Below are positions 1-8,281 of a DNA stretch of 32,055 nucleotides, one piece after another (position 1 is the first letter of the stretch; each line of letters begins with the position of its first letter). Origin of the DNA: a virus; IMG/VR virus record IMGVR_UViG_3300040810_000833, positions 64,001 through 96,055 of that record; one strand, 5' to 3'. The position numbers were made by a program, and so were the translations under genes. The notes beneath the pieces are model-generated. The model was not told the origin of the DNA and did not search any database. It was given only the letters and a program-made list of their open reading frames with translations.

Positions 1-281
1 GGTAGTGAGCCAATATCTTTACCAGCACATACCAATGGTCTAGTTGCTATAATTTGATCAACCTCTTCCCGCTGCAACATTCTTGCAAAAATACCAGCAC
101 TTATGTAAGATTTTCCAGATCCTGCAGGACCTGTACATATTGTAATCTCGTTATCTAGAATTGAGTCTATGTAGTACTGATGATTCTCCGTTTTAGCTTC
201 GACCGTCCTTACGTCTACCCTTTCTTCTGTTTTTCTTGATCTAGATCTATGTGGGGAACGTTTTTTTCGATGCTGGCTCAT
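1..281 (-). CDS. phoH: PhoH-like P-loop ATPase, partial (C-terminus beyond window edge)
   Basis: Only the N-terminal 93 codons are present; the gene runs off the left edge. It starts at the ATG at 281 behind an AGAGAG ribosome site. A short basic leader (MSQHRKKRSPHRSRSRK) is followed by a Walker A segment, CTGPAGSGKSYISAGIF, at about residues 50-66, then IIATRPLV and GKDIGSLP, an order characteristic of PhoH-family ATPases (TGPAGTGKT ... R P x V ... G ... LG x LP). PhoH proteins are RNA/nucleotide-associated ATPases found in very many marine and T4-like phages; the actual role is unsettled. It is the last minus-strand gene seen here, 16 nt beyond the stop of the 298-969 gene, so probably in the same operon as nrdAB. 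Confidence 0.88.
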   Translation of the reverse strand, partial: MSQHRKKRSPHRSRSRKTEERVDVRTVEAKTENHQYYIDSILDNEITICTGPAGSGKSYISAGIFARMLQREEVDQIIATRPLVCAGKDIGSL

Positions 282-297
282 TATCTCTCTTTTGCTG

Positions 298-969
298 TTA
301 TGTTAGTTTTGTCACGCTTTTCTTTGACCAGAATCTGCAACTCCAGTACCTAGCCTTCCATTTTGGCCCTGGGTTGGTGTCGCATTGATGTCTAGCCCTA
401 AAGCTTTTTCTTCTAGCTGGGTCATCCCTCTTAATATCCATGTTTGGATCTCCAAAGTTGACCTTGACTACGTTATTTTTGTCGTTCTTAACGTAAACGC
501 TGAATTTTTTTGGGCCTTTTGGGGTCCTGAATGGACTATTAAGCTTAACATTTTTACCCTTCTTTTCTTCGCTCTGTGCCTTCTTCCATGAATCTTCTGA
601 TGGCCTCTCTGGATCTCCAGGTTTTGCCGGTCTATACTTTTTGCCTTCTCTCTCTTTTTTCTTTCTTATGTTGTCCCAAAGTCCGTCTTTTGCTATTGTG
701 ACCTCTTCAACCTCTTCCCCGAAATCTAGATATTCTCCCTCTGCTGGAATATACATACTTTCGTAATCAACATCTTCTTCAGAACCAAACGTTTGAAAGT
801 AAAGACTTTCGTCAATTCTACTCAGCATGCTTTCCGCAGAAGCCTGTCTGCTGCATACGGCATAACGCTGGCCGGGGTCTGGATATTCTTGTTTCATATT
901 TTCGTTAGCCATACATGAAGATATAAAGCTACGCTTGTTTTCGTTTGGGTTTGGTTTTGGTAGTGGCAT
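298..969 (-). CDS. Conserved phage virion-associated protein (MPLPKPN-type N-terminus)
   Basis: 223 aa. The first ~45 residues (MPLPKPNPNENKRSFISSCM, then EYPDPGQRYAVC) match a short module common in tailed-phage structural/prohead-protease proteins, where a FISSCM-like motif is followed by EYPD..QR.AVC. The C-terminal ~65 residues (KKFSVYVKNDKNNVVKVNFG, then a Cys/Trp-rich YWSCRFW end) resemble another small domain recurring in phage capsid-region proteins. The middle (residues ~95-150) is Lys/Glu/Pro-rich and probably disordered. The start is supported by AGGTGA 6 nt upstream of the ATG. I infer a head-assembly or protease-associated role from the recurrent modules; no catalytic motif is seen. 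It lies between mazG and phoH. Confidence 0.7.
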   Translation of the reverse strand: MPLPKPNPNENKRSFISSCMANENMKQEYPDPGQRYAVCSRQASAESMLSRIDESLYFQTFGSEEDVDYESMYIPAEGEYLDFGEEVEEVTIAKDGLWDNIRKKKEREGKKYRPAKPGDPERPSEDSWKKAQSEEKKGKNVKLNSPFRTPKGPKKFSVYVKNDKNNVVKVNFGDPNMDIKRDDPARRKSFRARHQCDTNPGPKWKARYWSCRFWSKKSVTKLT

Positions 970-978
970 TTAGTTCAC

Positions 979-1341
979 CTATAAATCTTCTTCTTTAACA
1001 AATGTACCGTTCATCATCCTACCTTTTCGATCCTTTATATCATTATAAGCTTTATGTAGACATTCCAGCATTGTAATCTCGTTTCTATTCATGATATTTA
1101 TCATAACGACCATCATATCACCAAGGTCGTCACGAATATCACGCCCTTTCGCTATATTGTCACAAAGTTCGCCAAATTCCGAACCAAGCTTTAGGCATTG
1201 TGTTTTGTCGTCACTTCCATCAATTAAGTTTCTGTCGTGATGCCATTTACCAATAAGGCATATCAAGCGATGAATCGAATCTTCTGACGTCTTATCGGTG
1301 TTTTCTTCAGACCACTCTTCTTTTAGTTTTTGTATATTCAT
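979..1341 (-). CDS. MazG-like nucleotide pyrophosphohydrolase
   Basis: 120 aa. The segment SEFGELCDNIAKG (E55, E58) followed by DDLGDMMVVMINI (D71, D72, D75) is the metal-binding EFGEL...DD..D arrangement of the all-alpha MazG/dUTPase-like superfamily, which hydrolyses NTPs or dNTPs to NMP plus pyrophosphate. Length matches single-domain MazG-like proteins. The ATG overlaps the nrdB stop (ATGA), so it is co-translated with ribonucleotide reductase. In phages such enzymes are thought to clean the nucleotide pool or lower (p)ppGpp; the true substrate cannot be read from sequence. Confidence 0.8.
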   Translation of the reverse strand: MNIQKLKEEWSEENTDKTSEDSIHRLICLIGKWHHDRNLIDGSDDKTQCLKLGSEFGELCDNIAKGRDIRDDLGDMMVVMINIMNRNEITMLECLHKAYNDIKDRKGRMMNGTFVKEEDL

Positions 1342-2414
1342 ATATTAAGATCTCCGAATTCCATTGAGTCAACATCACTCACACTAGCTCCTATTTTATA
1401 GGAAGTTACTTCATGCTCCTGTGGAGCAACTTGTACGGACGCACTATTCATCCAAGGCTCGGTCCAACCAGCTATGGGATTTCTATTTCCCCGCTCATAT
1501 GGGAGACCTATTGCTTTCCTTCTTGAGTGACACAAGTAATCAATATACTGATGCATAACAGACTCATTAAGGCCAAGCATTGAACCGTCTTTAAAAAGAT
1601 ATGACGACCATTCTTTTTCTTCAGAGGCTGCAAAATCAAACATTCTACATGCATCTTCTTCGCATTCCTTCACCGTCTCCAAGAAGCCCTCTGATTCTTC
1701 CCTCATAAGGAGCTTTAGTATCTCTTGCGTGTTGTACAGGTGCAGTGCTTCATCTCTTTTGATTAGCTTGACAATGTCTGCATTGCCAACCATTTTCTTG
1801 TTCTCAGCGAACGCAAATGCACAAACGAAACTAACGTAAAATCTGACAGATTCGAGTATGTTAATGCTTATAAGTGTCATGTAAATTTGTCGTCGGATAT
1901 CGTTCTCGTCGGCACCGTCAGGTATTGAAGAAAGCTTGTCATACTCACTGACGCTCGCCAAGGCCCTTTTTAGTATTTCTGGGTCTGTTAAGCATGAATC
2001 AAAAACCTCGGATGGATTGTTATAAACATTCTTGATGATGTAAGTATAGCTGTAGGAATGAATCTGTTCAAAAAACTGCCACGCGTTCATACAGGCCTCA
2101 AGTTCTGGACTTGAGACGTACCTCATAAGAGTTGGGACACCTCTGCATATAACGGAGTCCATCACGGTTTGATACTTTAAGTTCGATGTAAAAATAAACC
2201 GCTCGTTTTCAGACATAAGAGAATCGTTTTTGAAGTCTGCACGGTCTTTCTTTAGCTCTATCTCCTCAGGACGCCAGAAAAACTCTAGCTGTCGTTTGTA
2301 TAGATCAAAGAACACTGGGTGTCTAAATTTATCATATCGCTGTAGCGACAACCCCCGCCCAAGAAATAAAGGCTGGTCCGTGTGGTCAAATGGATTGATA
2401 TTCAATATTGTCAT
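1338..2414 (-). CDS. nrdB: Class Ia ribonucleotide reductase, small (R2) subunit
   Basis: 358 aa, close to the E. coli NrdB length. It holds the diiron-tyrosyl radical cofactor that drives reduction of NDPs to dNDPs by NrdA. All ligands are visible: D86 (LKYQTVMDS), E116 and H119 with radical tyrosine Y123 (EQIHSYSY), E188 (ILESVRFY), E222 and H225 (DEALHLYNT). Because the radical tyrosine is present, it is not a class Ic Mn/Fe or tyrosine-less variant. The C-terminal tail (VDSMEFGDLNI) is acidic/hydrophobic, as needed to dock onto NrdA. AAGGGG lies 7 nt upstream of the ATG. It sits 30 nt after nrdA and overlaps the mazG-like gene by 4 nt. Confidence 0.97.
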   Translation of the reverse strand: MTILNINPFDHTDQPLFLGRGLSLQRYDKFRHPVFFDLYKRQLEFFWRPEEIELKKDRADFKNDSLMSENERFIFTSNLKYQTVMDSVICRGVPTLMRYVSSPELEACMNAWQFFEQIHSYSYTYIIKNVYNNPSEVFDSCLTDPEILKRALASVSEYDKLSSIPDGADENDIRRQIYMTLISINILESVRFYVSFVCAFAFAENKKMVGNADIVKLIKRDEALHLYNTQEILKLLMREESEGFLETVKECEEDACRMFDFAASEEKEWSSYLFKDGSMLGLNESVMHQYIDYLCHSRRKAIGLPYERGNRNPIAGWTEPWMNSASVQVAPQEHEVTSYKIGASVSDVDSMEFGDLNI

Positions 2415-2444
2415 ATTTCACCCCTTCAAATATAATGACTTAAC

Positions 2445-4676
2445 CTAGATTGAGCAAGCACCGCTCTCACAATCGCTTTTTTCTGTTTTACCGTCTCCGT
2501 CAGGACTGTTACAGTAATACAGATTTTTGATTCCAAGCTTGTAAGAAAGAACTTGGTCTCTAATTATAGCACTGAGTGGAACTCTACCATCCTCATAATT
2601 TTCGTAATTGTAGTAGAGGTTCAAGCTTATACTCATATCAACAAATTTCTGTAGCACAGCAGCAATATTAATCAGGCCTGCATTACTAGCCATAGAAAAC
2701 GCGGCTGTGTAATATTTTCTTCTATTTGCAAAGTTTGGCACCAACTGTTTAAGATTTCCATTCTTTGCTTTTTTCCATGACAGCAGATTTCTTACAGGCT
2801 CAATTCCGTTTGTTGAGTTTTGGATGACCGAGCTGCTCTCGCAAGGCATTATAGCTGAAACGGTCGAGTGCCTAAGTCCGAATTCTGCAATTTTTTCCCT
2901 CAAGCCCTCCCAATCCATTGAGTATTCCGGAGCGACAATATCGTCAACTGTACGCTTGTACCAATCTATAGGAAGAAGCCCTTGGGCATATTTTGTTTCA
3001 TCAAACTTTGGGCATCTGCCTTTTTCTCTAGCTAGTTCACATGACTCATTCAAAAGATTCCATTGAATCCTTTCCATGATTCCGTGAACAAACGCTGGGG
3101 CACTAGGGTCCTCGTAGGAGAGTTTTTGCTTCGCTAAAAGGCCAGCTAGGTTGGTGATGCCAATCCCGAGAGACCTTCTGTTCTTTGTGAAGTTTTCCCC
3201 TGCTTTTACTGGGTATTCCTGATAATCAATAACCGAGTCAAGCGACCTTACTGCTATTCTGCATGCAGTTTGTATCTCTTCGTCACTGACAGCCTCAAGT
3301 AGGTTTATTGCAGAGAGCATACAAATCCCAATCTCACCATTCTCGTCGTCAATAGACGTGATCGGGGTTGTTGGGTGAATTATTTCTTGGCACAAGTTTG
3401 ACATATAGACGGGGACTGACCACGATCCGTGCTGATTTGCCGTGTCAACATTCATGCTATAAATTCTTGCTGTCTCTAACCTTTCCTTTGCGTAAATACC
3501 AGCCAGCTTTCTTGCTGCTATTTTCTTCTTCATCTTTATTGTGCTTGATTTTTCATACTTCTCGTATAGACGCTCAAACTCTTCGTTATCATGAAACGCC
3601 TCGTAAAGACCTTTCGCTTCATTTGGGCTGAACAGAGTTATATCGCCTCCGTTTACAAGCCTTGAATAGAACAACCTATTGAACTGAATTGAGTAGTCTA
3701 ATTTTCTAACCCTGTTGTCATCTGTACCAGCATTGTTTTTAAGCATGAGGACGTCATCGATTTCATAATGCCAGAATGGAAAATGCACAGTTGCACCACC
3801 GCCACGAATGCCATTCTGAGTTGTCGACTTCGCTGTGGACTCAAATACTTTGAGGTACGGAATTACCCCAGTATGAATTACCTCACCACCCCTAATGGCA
3901 GAGTTTATTGGCCGGATTCGTCCAAAATTCAACCCGATCCCTGCACGTTTAGAGGTGTATCTGCCAACCGCATGATTTGACGAAAAGATACTGTCGAGGT
4001 CATCACCAACGTCGACCAAAACACAGGACGCAAACTGTCTTGTGGTTGTTCTCACCCCCGCCATTATTGGTGTTGGTAGATTTACCATAAATGTAGAATA
4101 CGCATCATAGGCGGATTTTACAGACTCGACAGTGTCAAACAGGTACATAGCAATTAAGATGTATGCAAATTGTGGCGTTTCGTATATTTGCCCAGTACGC
4201 CTGTTTTTAACCAAGTACTTGTCAACAAGCTGTTGTAGACCAGCGTATGTATACAGATTATCACGACCGTGATCAATCATCGACTCGATTTTTTTTATAT
4301 CATCTTCGGACCATTTATCCAATATTGATCCGTCGTATATTCCGTTGTCAACTCTTATCTGTAAAAAATGCAGAAAATCAGGAGGGGTGTTAGATCCCCA
4401 AACCATTTTTCTCAAGCTCATGCTCAGTAATCTGGCGGCTACATATTGATAGTTTGGTGCTGATTCTGATATTAAGTTACTTGCGGATCGGATTAGGTTG
4501 TTGTGTATGTCTTCTGTTTTCAAACCGTTAGATATTGACAGAGAAGCATTCATCTCAATATCCGAGAATGATACGCCATTTATGCCCTCGGTTGCCCACT
4601 CAAGAACCTTGTGAATCTTTTCAACATCGTAAGATTCAAATTCACCACTTCTTTTCTGAACCCGCATCGTTAACAC
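2445..4676 (-). CDS. nrdA: Class Ia ribonucleotide reductase, large (R1) subunit
   Basis: 743 aa, similar in length to E. coli NrdA (761). It carries the N-terminal ATP-cone (residues ~4-90, VQKRSGEFESYDVEKIHKVL), so overall activity is probably dATP-controlled. Active-site residues: C218 (FASCVLVD) and C452 (GICMLSAINL) as the redox pair, thiyl cysteine C429 with N427 and E431 (NLCQE), paired radical-transfer tyrosines near residues 717-718 (NLYYCNSPDGDG), and a C-terminal C736-x4-C741 pair for reduction by thioredoxin/glutaredoxin. The start has AAAGG 7 nt upstream. A strong terminator hairpin ends only 10 nt before the ATG (separate entry), suggesting attenuation. First gene of the nrdA-nrdB-mazG unit. 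Confidence 0.97.
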   Translation of the reverse strand: MLTMRVQKRSGEFESYDVEKIHKVLEWATEGINGVSFSDIEMNASLSISNGLKTEDIHNNLIRSASNLISESAPNYQYVAARLLSMSLRKMVWGSNTPPDFLHFLQIRVDNGIYDGSILDKWSEDDIKKIESMIDHGRDNLYTYAGLQQLVDKYLVKNRRTGQIYETPQFAYILIAMYLFDTVESVKSAYDAYSTFMVNLPTPIMAGVRTTTRQFASCVLVDVGDDLDSIFSSNHAVGRYTSKRAGIGLNFGRIRPINSAIRGGEVIHTGVIPYLKVFESTAKSTTQNGIRGGGATVHFPFWHYEIDDVLMLKNNAGTDDNRVRKLDYSIQFNRLFYSRLVNGGDITLFSPNEAKGLYEAFHDNEEFERLYEKYEKSSTIKMKKKIAARKLAGIYAKERLETARIYSMNVDTANQHGSWSVPVYMSNLCQEIIHPTTPITSIDDENGEIGICMLSAINLLEAVSDEEIQTACRIAVRSLDSVIDYQEYPVKAGENFTKNRRSLGIGITNLAGLLAKQKLSYEDPSAPAFVHGIMERIQWNLLNESCELAREKGRCPKFDETKYAQGLLPIDWYKRTVDDIVAPEYSMDWEGLREKIAEFGLRHSTVSAIMPCESSSVIQNSTNGIEPVRNLLSWKKAKNGNLKQLVPNFANRRKYYTAAFSMASNAGLINIAAVLQKFVDMSISLNLYYNYENYEDGRVPLSAIIRDQVLSYKLGIKNLYYCNSPDGDGKTEKSDCESGACSI

Positions 4677-4686
4677 CTTTCAAGAT

Positions 4687-4713
4687 AAAAAAAGCCAGCA
4701 TATACATACTGGC
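4687..4713 (-). terminator. Rho-independent terminator / attenuator just before nrdA
   Basis: Read on the minus strand: GCCAG and CTGGC flank an inner TAT/ATG, giving an 8-bp stem with loop GTAT, followed at once by seven T. The T-tract ends 10 nt before the nrdA ATG and overlaps its leader, so nrdA has no room for its own promoter after it. It either ends the upstream 7.5-4.7 kb unit or works as an attenuator. Confidence 0.8.
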
Positions 4714-4731
4714 ATATATCAAAACGTTTGT

Positions 4732-5025
4732 CTATCGCAGTTGACTATATGAAAAAGCAATATCTGGGAAATTTTCTATTTCCAAAACACCCCCAGTTTT
4801 TGATAAATGAATGCCGCCTAGTGATAGGGATAATCTAATAAACTTCCTGACAGTCACTTTTGGTTTTGTGCCCTCGAATTTTATTTTAATACCATCGTTC
4901 AAGTTTTCTATTTTAATGCTCAGTGGGGTAGGGCATTTTATCTCGAACGACCCAGATGAAAACCCATTTTTTGAGAATATTTGTTGAGCGATCGCAAAAT
5001 AATCACTGGGCTGCATTGAATTCAT
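4732..5025 (-). CDS. Hypothetical protein, overlaps the exported thioredoxin gene
   Basis: 97 aa, not recognised. The N-terminus (MNSMQPSDYFAIAQQIFSKN) looks helical; the rest alternates charged and hydrophobic residues in short beta-like segments (SIKIENLNDGIKIKFEG; VTVRKFIRLSLSLGGIHLSK). No signal peptide, membrane span or cysteines. Its start lies inside the thioredoxin gene (23-nt overlap), pointing to translational coupling. The following terminator at 4687-4713 makes it the last gene of the envelope-related unit. No function can be given. Confidence 0.6.
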   Translation of the reverse strand: MNSMQPSDYFAIAQQIFSKNGFSSGSFEIKCPTPLSIKIENLNDGIKIKFEGTKPKVTVRKFIRLSLSLGGIHLSKTGGVLEIENFPDIAFSYSQLR

Positions 5026-5701
5026 CCAGTAGTCTCTTGCTCATACCTTGATAGTATCCACTGATCCTATATTTTTCTATTTTCTTGGAGTCTAGCACAA
5101 CTAGGCATGGAATTCCTTTGCTGCCTTTTTTGTATGTTTTCCACATGTCTGTGTGCTTATCCACATCCACTATTTCAATGTCATCAACAACACCATCATC
5201 AACTTCGCCGGAAGTTAGGCCAGCGTCTATCAGCTTTGGTAGCTCAAGAGACTTAAAAAGTCGACAAGGGTTGCACCAAGAGGCGGTAAAGTAAAGGATG
5301 GTTTTCCTTGATTCTGTCTGAGAGTTTATGTCTTGATCCACTTTTTTTTTAACCTCATCCGTTTCTATAGAATCTTCCGGGTATGTAGATTTATCTGGCT
5401 CCCAAGTGTTTTGGGTTGTCACGCATTCACATTTGCCGCTAGATGAATTGAGGCACTGGCATGGCGTTTTATGTCCGTCGCCATGGACAATTACCTTACT
5501 GCCATTGCAATCACACTCGCTAATGACTTCATCGTCCGTGTCGTCAACCTGACGATCCTCGTTGGCAATAAAGGCGGAATACCCCTCACTTCTGTTTATG
5601 TCGATAGATATCTCGTTTTTCTCCGAACCGAGGCTTATCTCTGGGATCGGCAGAAAACTAACAAGAAAAAACAGCAATACTATTATCGTACTCTTATTCA
5701 T
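5003..5701 (-). CDS. Exported thioredoxin-like protein with Cys-pair motif
   Basis: 232 aa. An N-terminal Sec signal (MNKSTIIVLLFFLVSFLPIP) is followed by a Cys module (C63-x-C65, C81-x-C83, C91-x-C93 around a VHGDGHKTPC core) that could bind a metal, then a charged linker and a thioredoxin fold from about residue 133: ILYFTASWCNPCRLFKSLEL with CNPC at 143-146, and the cis-Pro region KGIPCLVVLD. Thioredoxins usually have CGPC; CNPC occurs in thioredoxin-like oxidoreductases. Placement after a signal peptide implies action in the periplasm or at the envelope, not NrdA reduction. Its ATG overlaps the stop of the cysteine peptidase gene (TAATG). Confidence 0.8.
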   Translation of the reverse strand: MNKSTIIVLLFFLVSFLPIPEISLGSEKNEISIDINRSEGYSAFIANEDRQVDDTDDEVISECDCNGSKVIVHGDGHKTPCQCLNSSSGKCECVTTQNTWEPDKSTYPEDSIETDEVKKKVDQDINSQTESRKTILYFTASWCNPCRLFKSLELPKLIDAGLTSGEVDDGVVDDIEIVDVDKHTDMWKTYKKGSKGIPCLVVLDSKKIEKYRISGYYQGMSKRLLDEFNAAQ

Positions 5702-6609
5702 TAGATAATCCTCGTGTTAATCTTTTGCGGTTTAAAGCCCTCATAACCGCTTATGGCCCAGCAGTCGCCAACTCTCAATATGTATCTTTCGAGAATGTCA
5801 GCGTCTATCCAAAAGCTGCCATCAGGTTGGTCATGACGCTTATTCCCAGCATTCCATCGGCCCCAGCTATTGGCACAGCAAACACCAGGTCTTCTATAGG
5901 CATCATCTATTCCACATAGCCACATTTGGTGATACCAAGTGCCGTACCGTCTTGCGAAGCCCTCCCTATCTCTCTTTGAGGAGAATCCTTGGCTACTGGC
6001 AATTGTTACAGCGTACCCATTAGCAATCAAGTCCCTAACTTCTTCGTAGGTTTTTACCTGAGATATTATTCCTACCGGATGTGACTTCGCGGAATCAACA
6101 AATTCTTGTGGCAGCTTGAAGCCCTTATTACCCCATTTTCTCGCACGTTCTCCACTATACTTAGACAGGTCTATTGAGCCGTACACGCCACGGGGAAGAC
6201 AGCCGTACTGACTAATATACTTAGCCGCCCATACTCCGAGAGATCCATCCCTATTACCAAGCCGCCCCTGACCTATCACATTTCTGCTACCCCAGTAGAT
6301 ATCCTCAGTGGAGGTTTCATTGACCCATAATTCATCCTCTTTTTTTAGGTAGATGTCTACGCACTTAATTGCATCTACCGCACCTGCGGCACCAAAAGCG
6401 ACACAATCGCCTATTTTCTGTTTTCTGTATGGGAAATCTCCAGCCACACGACGGATTATGTCATAAAGAAGAACTATTTTCCCCTTACCGCTTCCCTTTA
6501 TTTGACTATGGACGTCCGAGAATACGGGGTGTGGTAAATCACCCATCGCATGCTCTACTCCACGAGGATCATCCACCCACCCGAAAAGGTCAGAGTACTT
6601 ACTTTTCAT
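5701..6609 (-). CDS. Papain-like (C1-type) cysteine peptidase
   Basis: 302 aa. The catalytic elements of the papain fold occur in order: Q64 with C69 (QKIGDCVAFGAAGAVDA), H227 (TWYHQMWLCGIDD) and N247 (CCANSWGRWN), the last being the NSWG motif typical of C1 peptidases. A small domain between them includes GVWAAKYISQYGCLPRGVYG, also common in C1 enzymes. No signal peptide and no inhibitory propeptide are obvious. Start codon context GAGG, 9 nt upstream; the 5' end overlaps the previous gene by 11 nt. In phages such enzymes occur in virions or act on host proteins; which applies here is not shown. It lies with exported and membrane proteins, hinting at an envelope or lysis-stage role. Confidence 0.85.
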   Translation of the reverse strand: MKSKYSDLFGWVDDPRGVEHAMGDLPHPVFSDVHSQIKGSGKGKIVLLYDIIRRVAGDFPYRKQKIGDCVAFGAAGAVDAIKCVDIYLKKEDELWVNETSTEDIYWGSRNVIGQGRLGNRDGSLGVWAAKYISQYGCLPRGVYGSIDLSKYSGERARKWGNKGFKLPQEFVDSAKSHPVGIISQVKTYEEVRDLIANGYAVTIASSQGFSSKRDREGFARRYGTWYHQMWLCGIDDAYRRPGVCCANSWGRWNAGNKRHDQPDGSFWIDADILERYILRVGDCWAISGYEGFKPQKINTRII

Positions 6610-7069
6610 ATCTTGTAGCCTCGGCTAAGTTAGAAAAGATTTTATAGAACCGCTCTCTATTCTCTTCGTTATCCAAGTCCATTGGTTCATCGTAGCCGAC
6701 ATCAATAAGGTATTCAGAAACAGCGTCCGTAAAAGATGGATATCTCTCCCTGTTCCATCCATACGATGACTGCACCTTACCAAGAATTGGATCAAATTGT
6801 GTTGTGGATTCAAGCGTTTGGCAGTTTTTAATATACTCGGCAGAACCAGAAAATAGTACGCATATCAATCGTCGTTCGCTAGGAGAATCAATATTCATAA
6901 ACTCTTCTGATATTTTTGAAAGGAGTTCTGATTGACTAACCGCACCAACAACTGCATTATTTAATTCTTCCGAGTTTTGGTCTCCGTCTGTCAAATTTTT
7001 CAATGTCAGTGGAGAGGGGACAATCCAAATTAGTAATCCGCACATTAGAAGAATAAAATTATTTCTCAT
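6599..7069 (-). CDS. Secreted or membrane-anchored hypothetical protein
   Basis: 156 aa. The N-terminus (MRNNFILLMCGLLIWIVPSP) is a signal peptide or signal anchor, with a cysteine at residue 10 inside the hydrophobic stretch, so not a classic lipobox. The rest is soluble and acidic, with C73 and C86 as possible disulphide partners (RRLICVLF; IKNCQTLE). No known family is recognised. It overlaps the preceding membrane protein gene by 4 nt and the peptidase gene by 11 nt, so the three are co-translated. The peptidase context suggests a partner, inhibitor or substrate, which is inference only. Confidence 0.65.
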   Translation of the reverse strand: MRNNFILLMCGLLIWIVPSPLTLKNLTDGDQNSEELNNAVVGAVSQSELLSKISEEFMNIDSPSERRLICVLFSGSAEYIKNCQTLESTTQFDPILGKVQSSYGWNRERYPSFTDAVSEYLIDVGYDEPMDLDNEENRERFYKIFSNLAEATRYEK

Positions 7070-7470
7070 TGCACCACCTCCTTGGAGGGCGATTCATTCA
7101 CAGGCAAATACTTTTCAATCTCTTTGATTGGTTCATTGAAAAGAATTGTATTAATCTGCGATACCAGCCTTGCACCCTCTAGATTTCCACGCTTAATCAT
7201 TACACTTCTGAGGTGAAGCAAGTGATCATAGTCTATTTTTGAGCATTTTGAATCGTTCGTACCCGTCTGGATATCTACTCCTGCTTTATTCCCCATGTCG
7301 GTAAAAAATCTAGAAATGGCTGGAAAAACCAAGACTAACCCGCCGATACCAGATAATCCCATCTGGATATACCATCGAACCGTGTATTCAAACATATCAA
7401 CAGAAACTGCTTGAAATCCATTCCAAACAAAAAATAGCAGGAGAAACATTCCCGCAGTCGTGTCAAACAT
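7066..7470 (-). CDS. Membrane protein, two predicted transmembrane helices
   Basis: 134 aa from the internal ATG (MFDTTAGMFLL). An upstream ATG at 7503 exists, but AAGGA lies 7 nt before the ATG at 7470, making that the better start. Two hydrophobic stretches (MFLLLFFVWNGFQAV; MGLSGIGGLVLVFPAISRFF) are followed by a soluble charged C-terminal half (residues ~65-134) with a predicted helix (LHLRSVMIKRGNLEGARLVS). No family recognised. First gene of the 7.5-4.7 kb unit, directly after a hairpin at 7503-7533. Confidence 0.65.
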   Translation of the reverse strand: MFDTTAGMFLLLFFVWNGFQAVSVDMFEYTVRWYIQMGLSGIGGLVLVFPAISRFFTDMGNKAGVDIQTGTNDSKCSKIDYDHLLHLRSVMIKRGNLEGARLVSQINTILFNEPIKEIEKYLPVNESPSKEVVQ

Positions 7471-7502
7471 ATCGTTGTCCTTAAAAATTACTATAGACAG
7501 CA

Positions 7503-7533
7503 TTAAGGCCCGCTTTAAGCAGGCCTTAATTTA
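7503..7533 (-). terminator. Intergenic hairpin, possible bidirectional terminator
   Basis: ATTAAGGCC and GGCCTTAAT form a 9-bp stem with a further GCTT/AAGC pairing after one mismatch. It stands between the stop of the 7551-7757 gene and the start of the 7066-7470 gene. There is no long T-tract on the minus strand, so termination is likely but not certain. Confidence 0.6.
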
Positions 7534-7550
7534 GTGATTCAACAGTTAAA

Positions 7551-7757
7551 TCACTTCGTGTTGTCTTTTGTCCACTTTAGTGCGGCATCGATCACGAAAC
7601 CAACAACAGGAACGACGAGTGCCGTTGCTGGACCAAGATCTAGCCCTCCAATGTTTTGCCCAGCGTATGTCAGGCCAGCCGCAAGCCCAACAAGTGCAGA
7701 TGTTTTAGCTAGCTGAACGAGGTCGGCTACGTCTAGTTTAAATCTACCAGATCCCAT
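7551..7757 (-). CDS. Small membrane protein, possibly holin-like
   Basis: 68 aa. After an amphipathic start (MGSGRFKLDVADLVQLAKTS) come two hydrophobic segments (ALVGLAAGLTYAGQNIGG; ATALVVPVVGFVIDAALKW) and a charged tail (TKDNTK). Size and hydropathy fit a class II holin or another small phage membrane protein, but no lysin is adjacent, so holin is only a possibility. Its ATG overlaps the previous stop at 7757. It is followed by the hairpin at 7503-7533. Confidence 0.65.
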   Translation of the reverse strand: MGSGRFKLDVADLVQLAKTSALVGLAAGLTYAGQNIGGLDLGPATALVVPVVGFVIDAALKWTKDNTK

Positions 7758-8281
7758 TAGATTACTCCCATTACTGTGATTGAATAAGAAGCGTTGCCAG
7801 AAGTAGAGCCAGATGTGGTGGCAACGTTGTGAATGTGAATTTTACTGTTCGTCGATACATCTATCCCCGAGTATGGATCATTTACCACAAACGATGAATA
7901 GGGCTTTATTAGTAGATTTCCGCTGCCTCCATTGAAGATATCTACCGCCGCATTTGTTCCGGTCGCCATGACGCTTATATCAATTCCTTCATCCGTAGAA
8001 GTGTTTGATATCAAAACGCTCTTAACTGAATTGTAAGCCACTGTCCCGCTAAGGCCAATGCTTGAGAAAGGATATAAAGAAAAGTCTATTTCTATATTTG
8101 CTCCGCTATTTACAACACCCGTGTTTCTGACTATGGAATTAACCTGAAAGTTTCCAGTTCCATACGTGTACTCACACTTCCTTTCTGTGCTGTCAGAGTC
8201 CGTTATCGATTTACCGCCATCAGTGTCGGAAAACGAGTACTTGATTGAAGACGCTGATTTTGCAGAGATCGATTTAGCCAT
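7757..8281 (-). CDS. Ser/Thr/Gly/Asn-rich beta protein, probably virion surface
   Basis: 174 aa, low in charge and rich in Ser, Thr, Gly and Asn, with repeated beta-strand-like segments (VNSIVRNTGVVNSGANIEID; SVLISNTSTDEGIDISVMAT; SKIHIHNVATTSG) and few Cys. This composition is typical of phage head-fibre, decoration or tail-adhesin proteins with immunoglobulin-like or jelly-roll folds. It has no signal peptide. Virion assignment is inference from composition and from its neighbour, the similarly Thr/Ser-rich 8660-9259 product. It is coupled by one-base overlaps to the genes on both sides. Confidence 0.6.
   Translation of the reverse strand: MAKSISAKSASSIKYSFSDTDGGKSITDSDSTERKCEYTYGTGNFQVNSIVRNTGVVNSGANIEIDFSLYPFSSIGLSGTVAYNSVKSVLISNTSTDEGIDISVMATGTNAAVDIFNGGSGNLLIKPYSSFVVNDPYSGIDVSTNSKIHIHNVATTSGSTSGNASYSITVMGVI

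Noticed and set aside
7066-7503. Longer start of the membrane protein at 7503
   Set aside because: The ATG at 7503 lies in the terminator-like hairpin and has no ribosome site; AAGGA supports the ATG at 7470.
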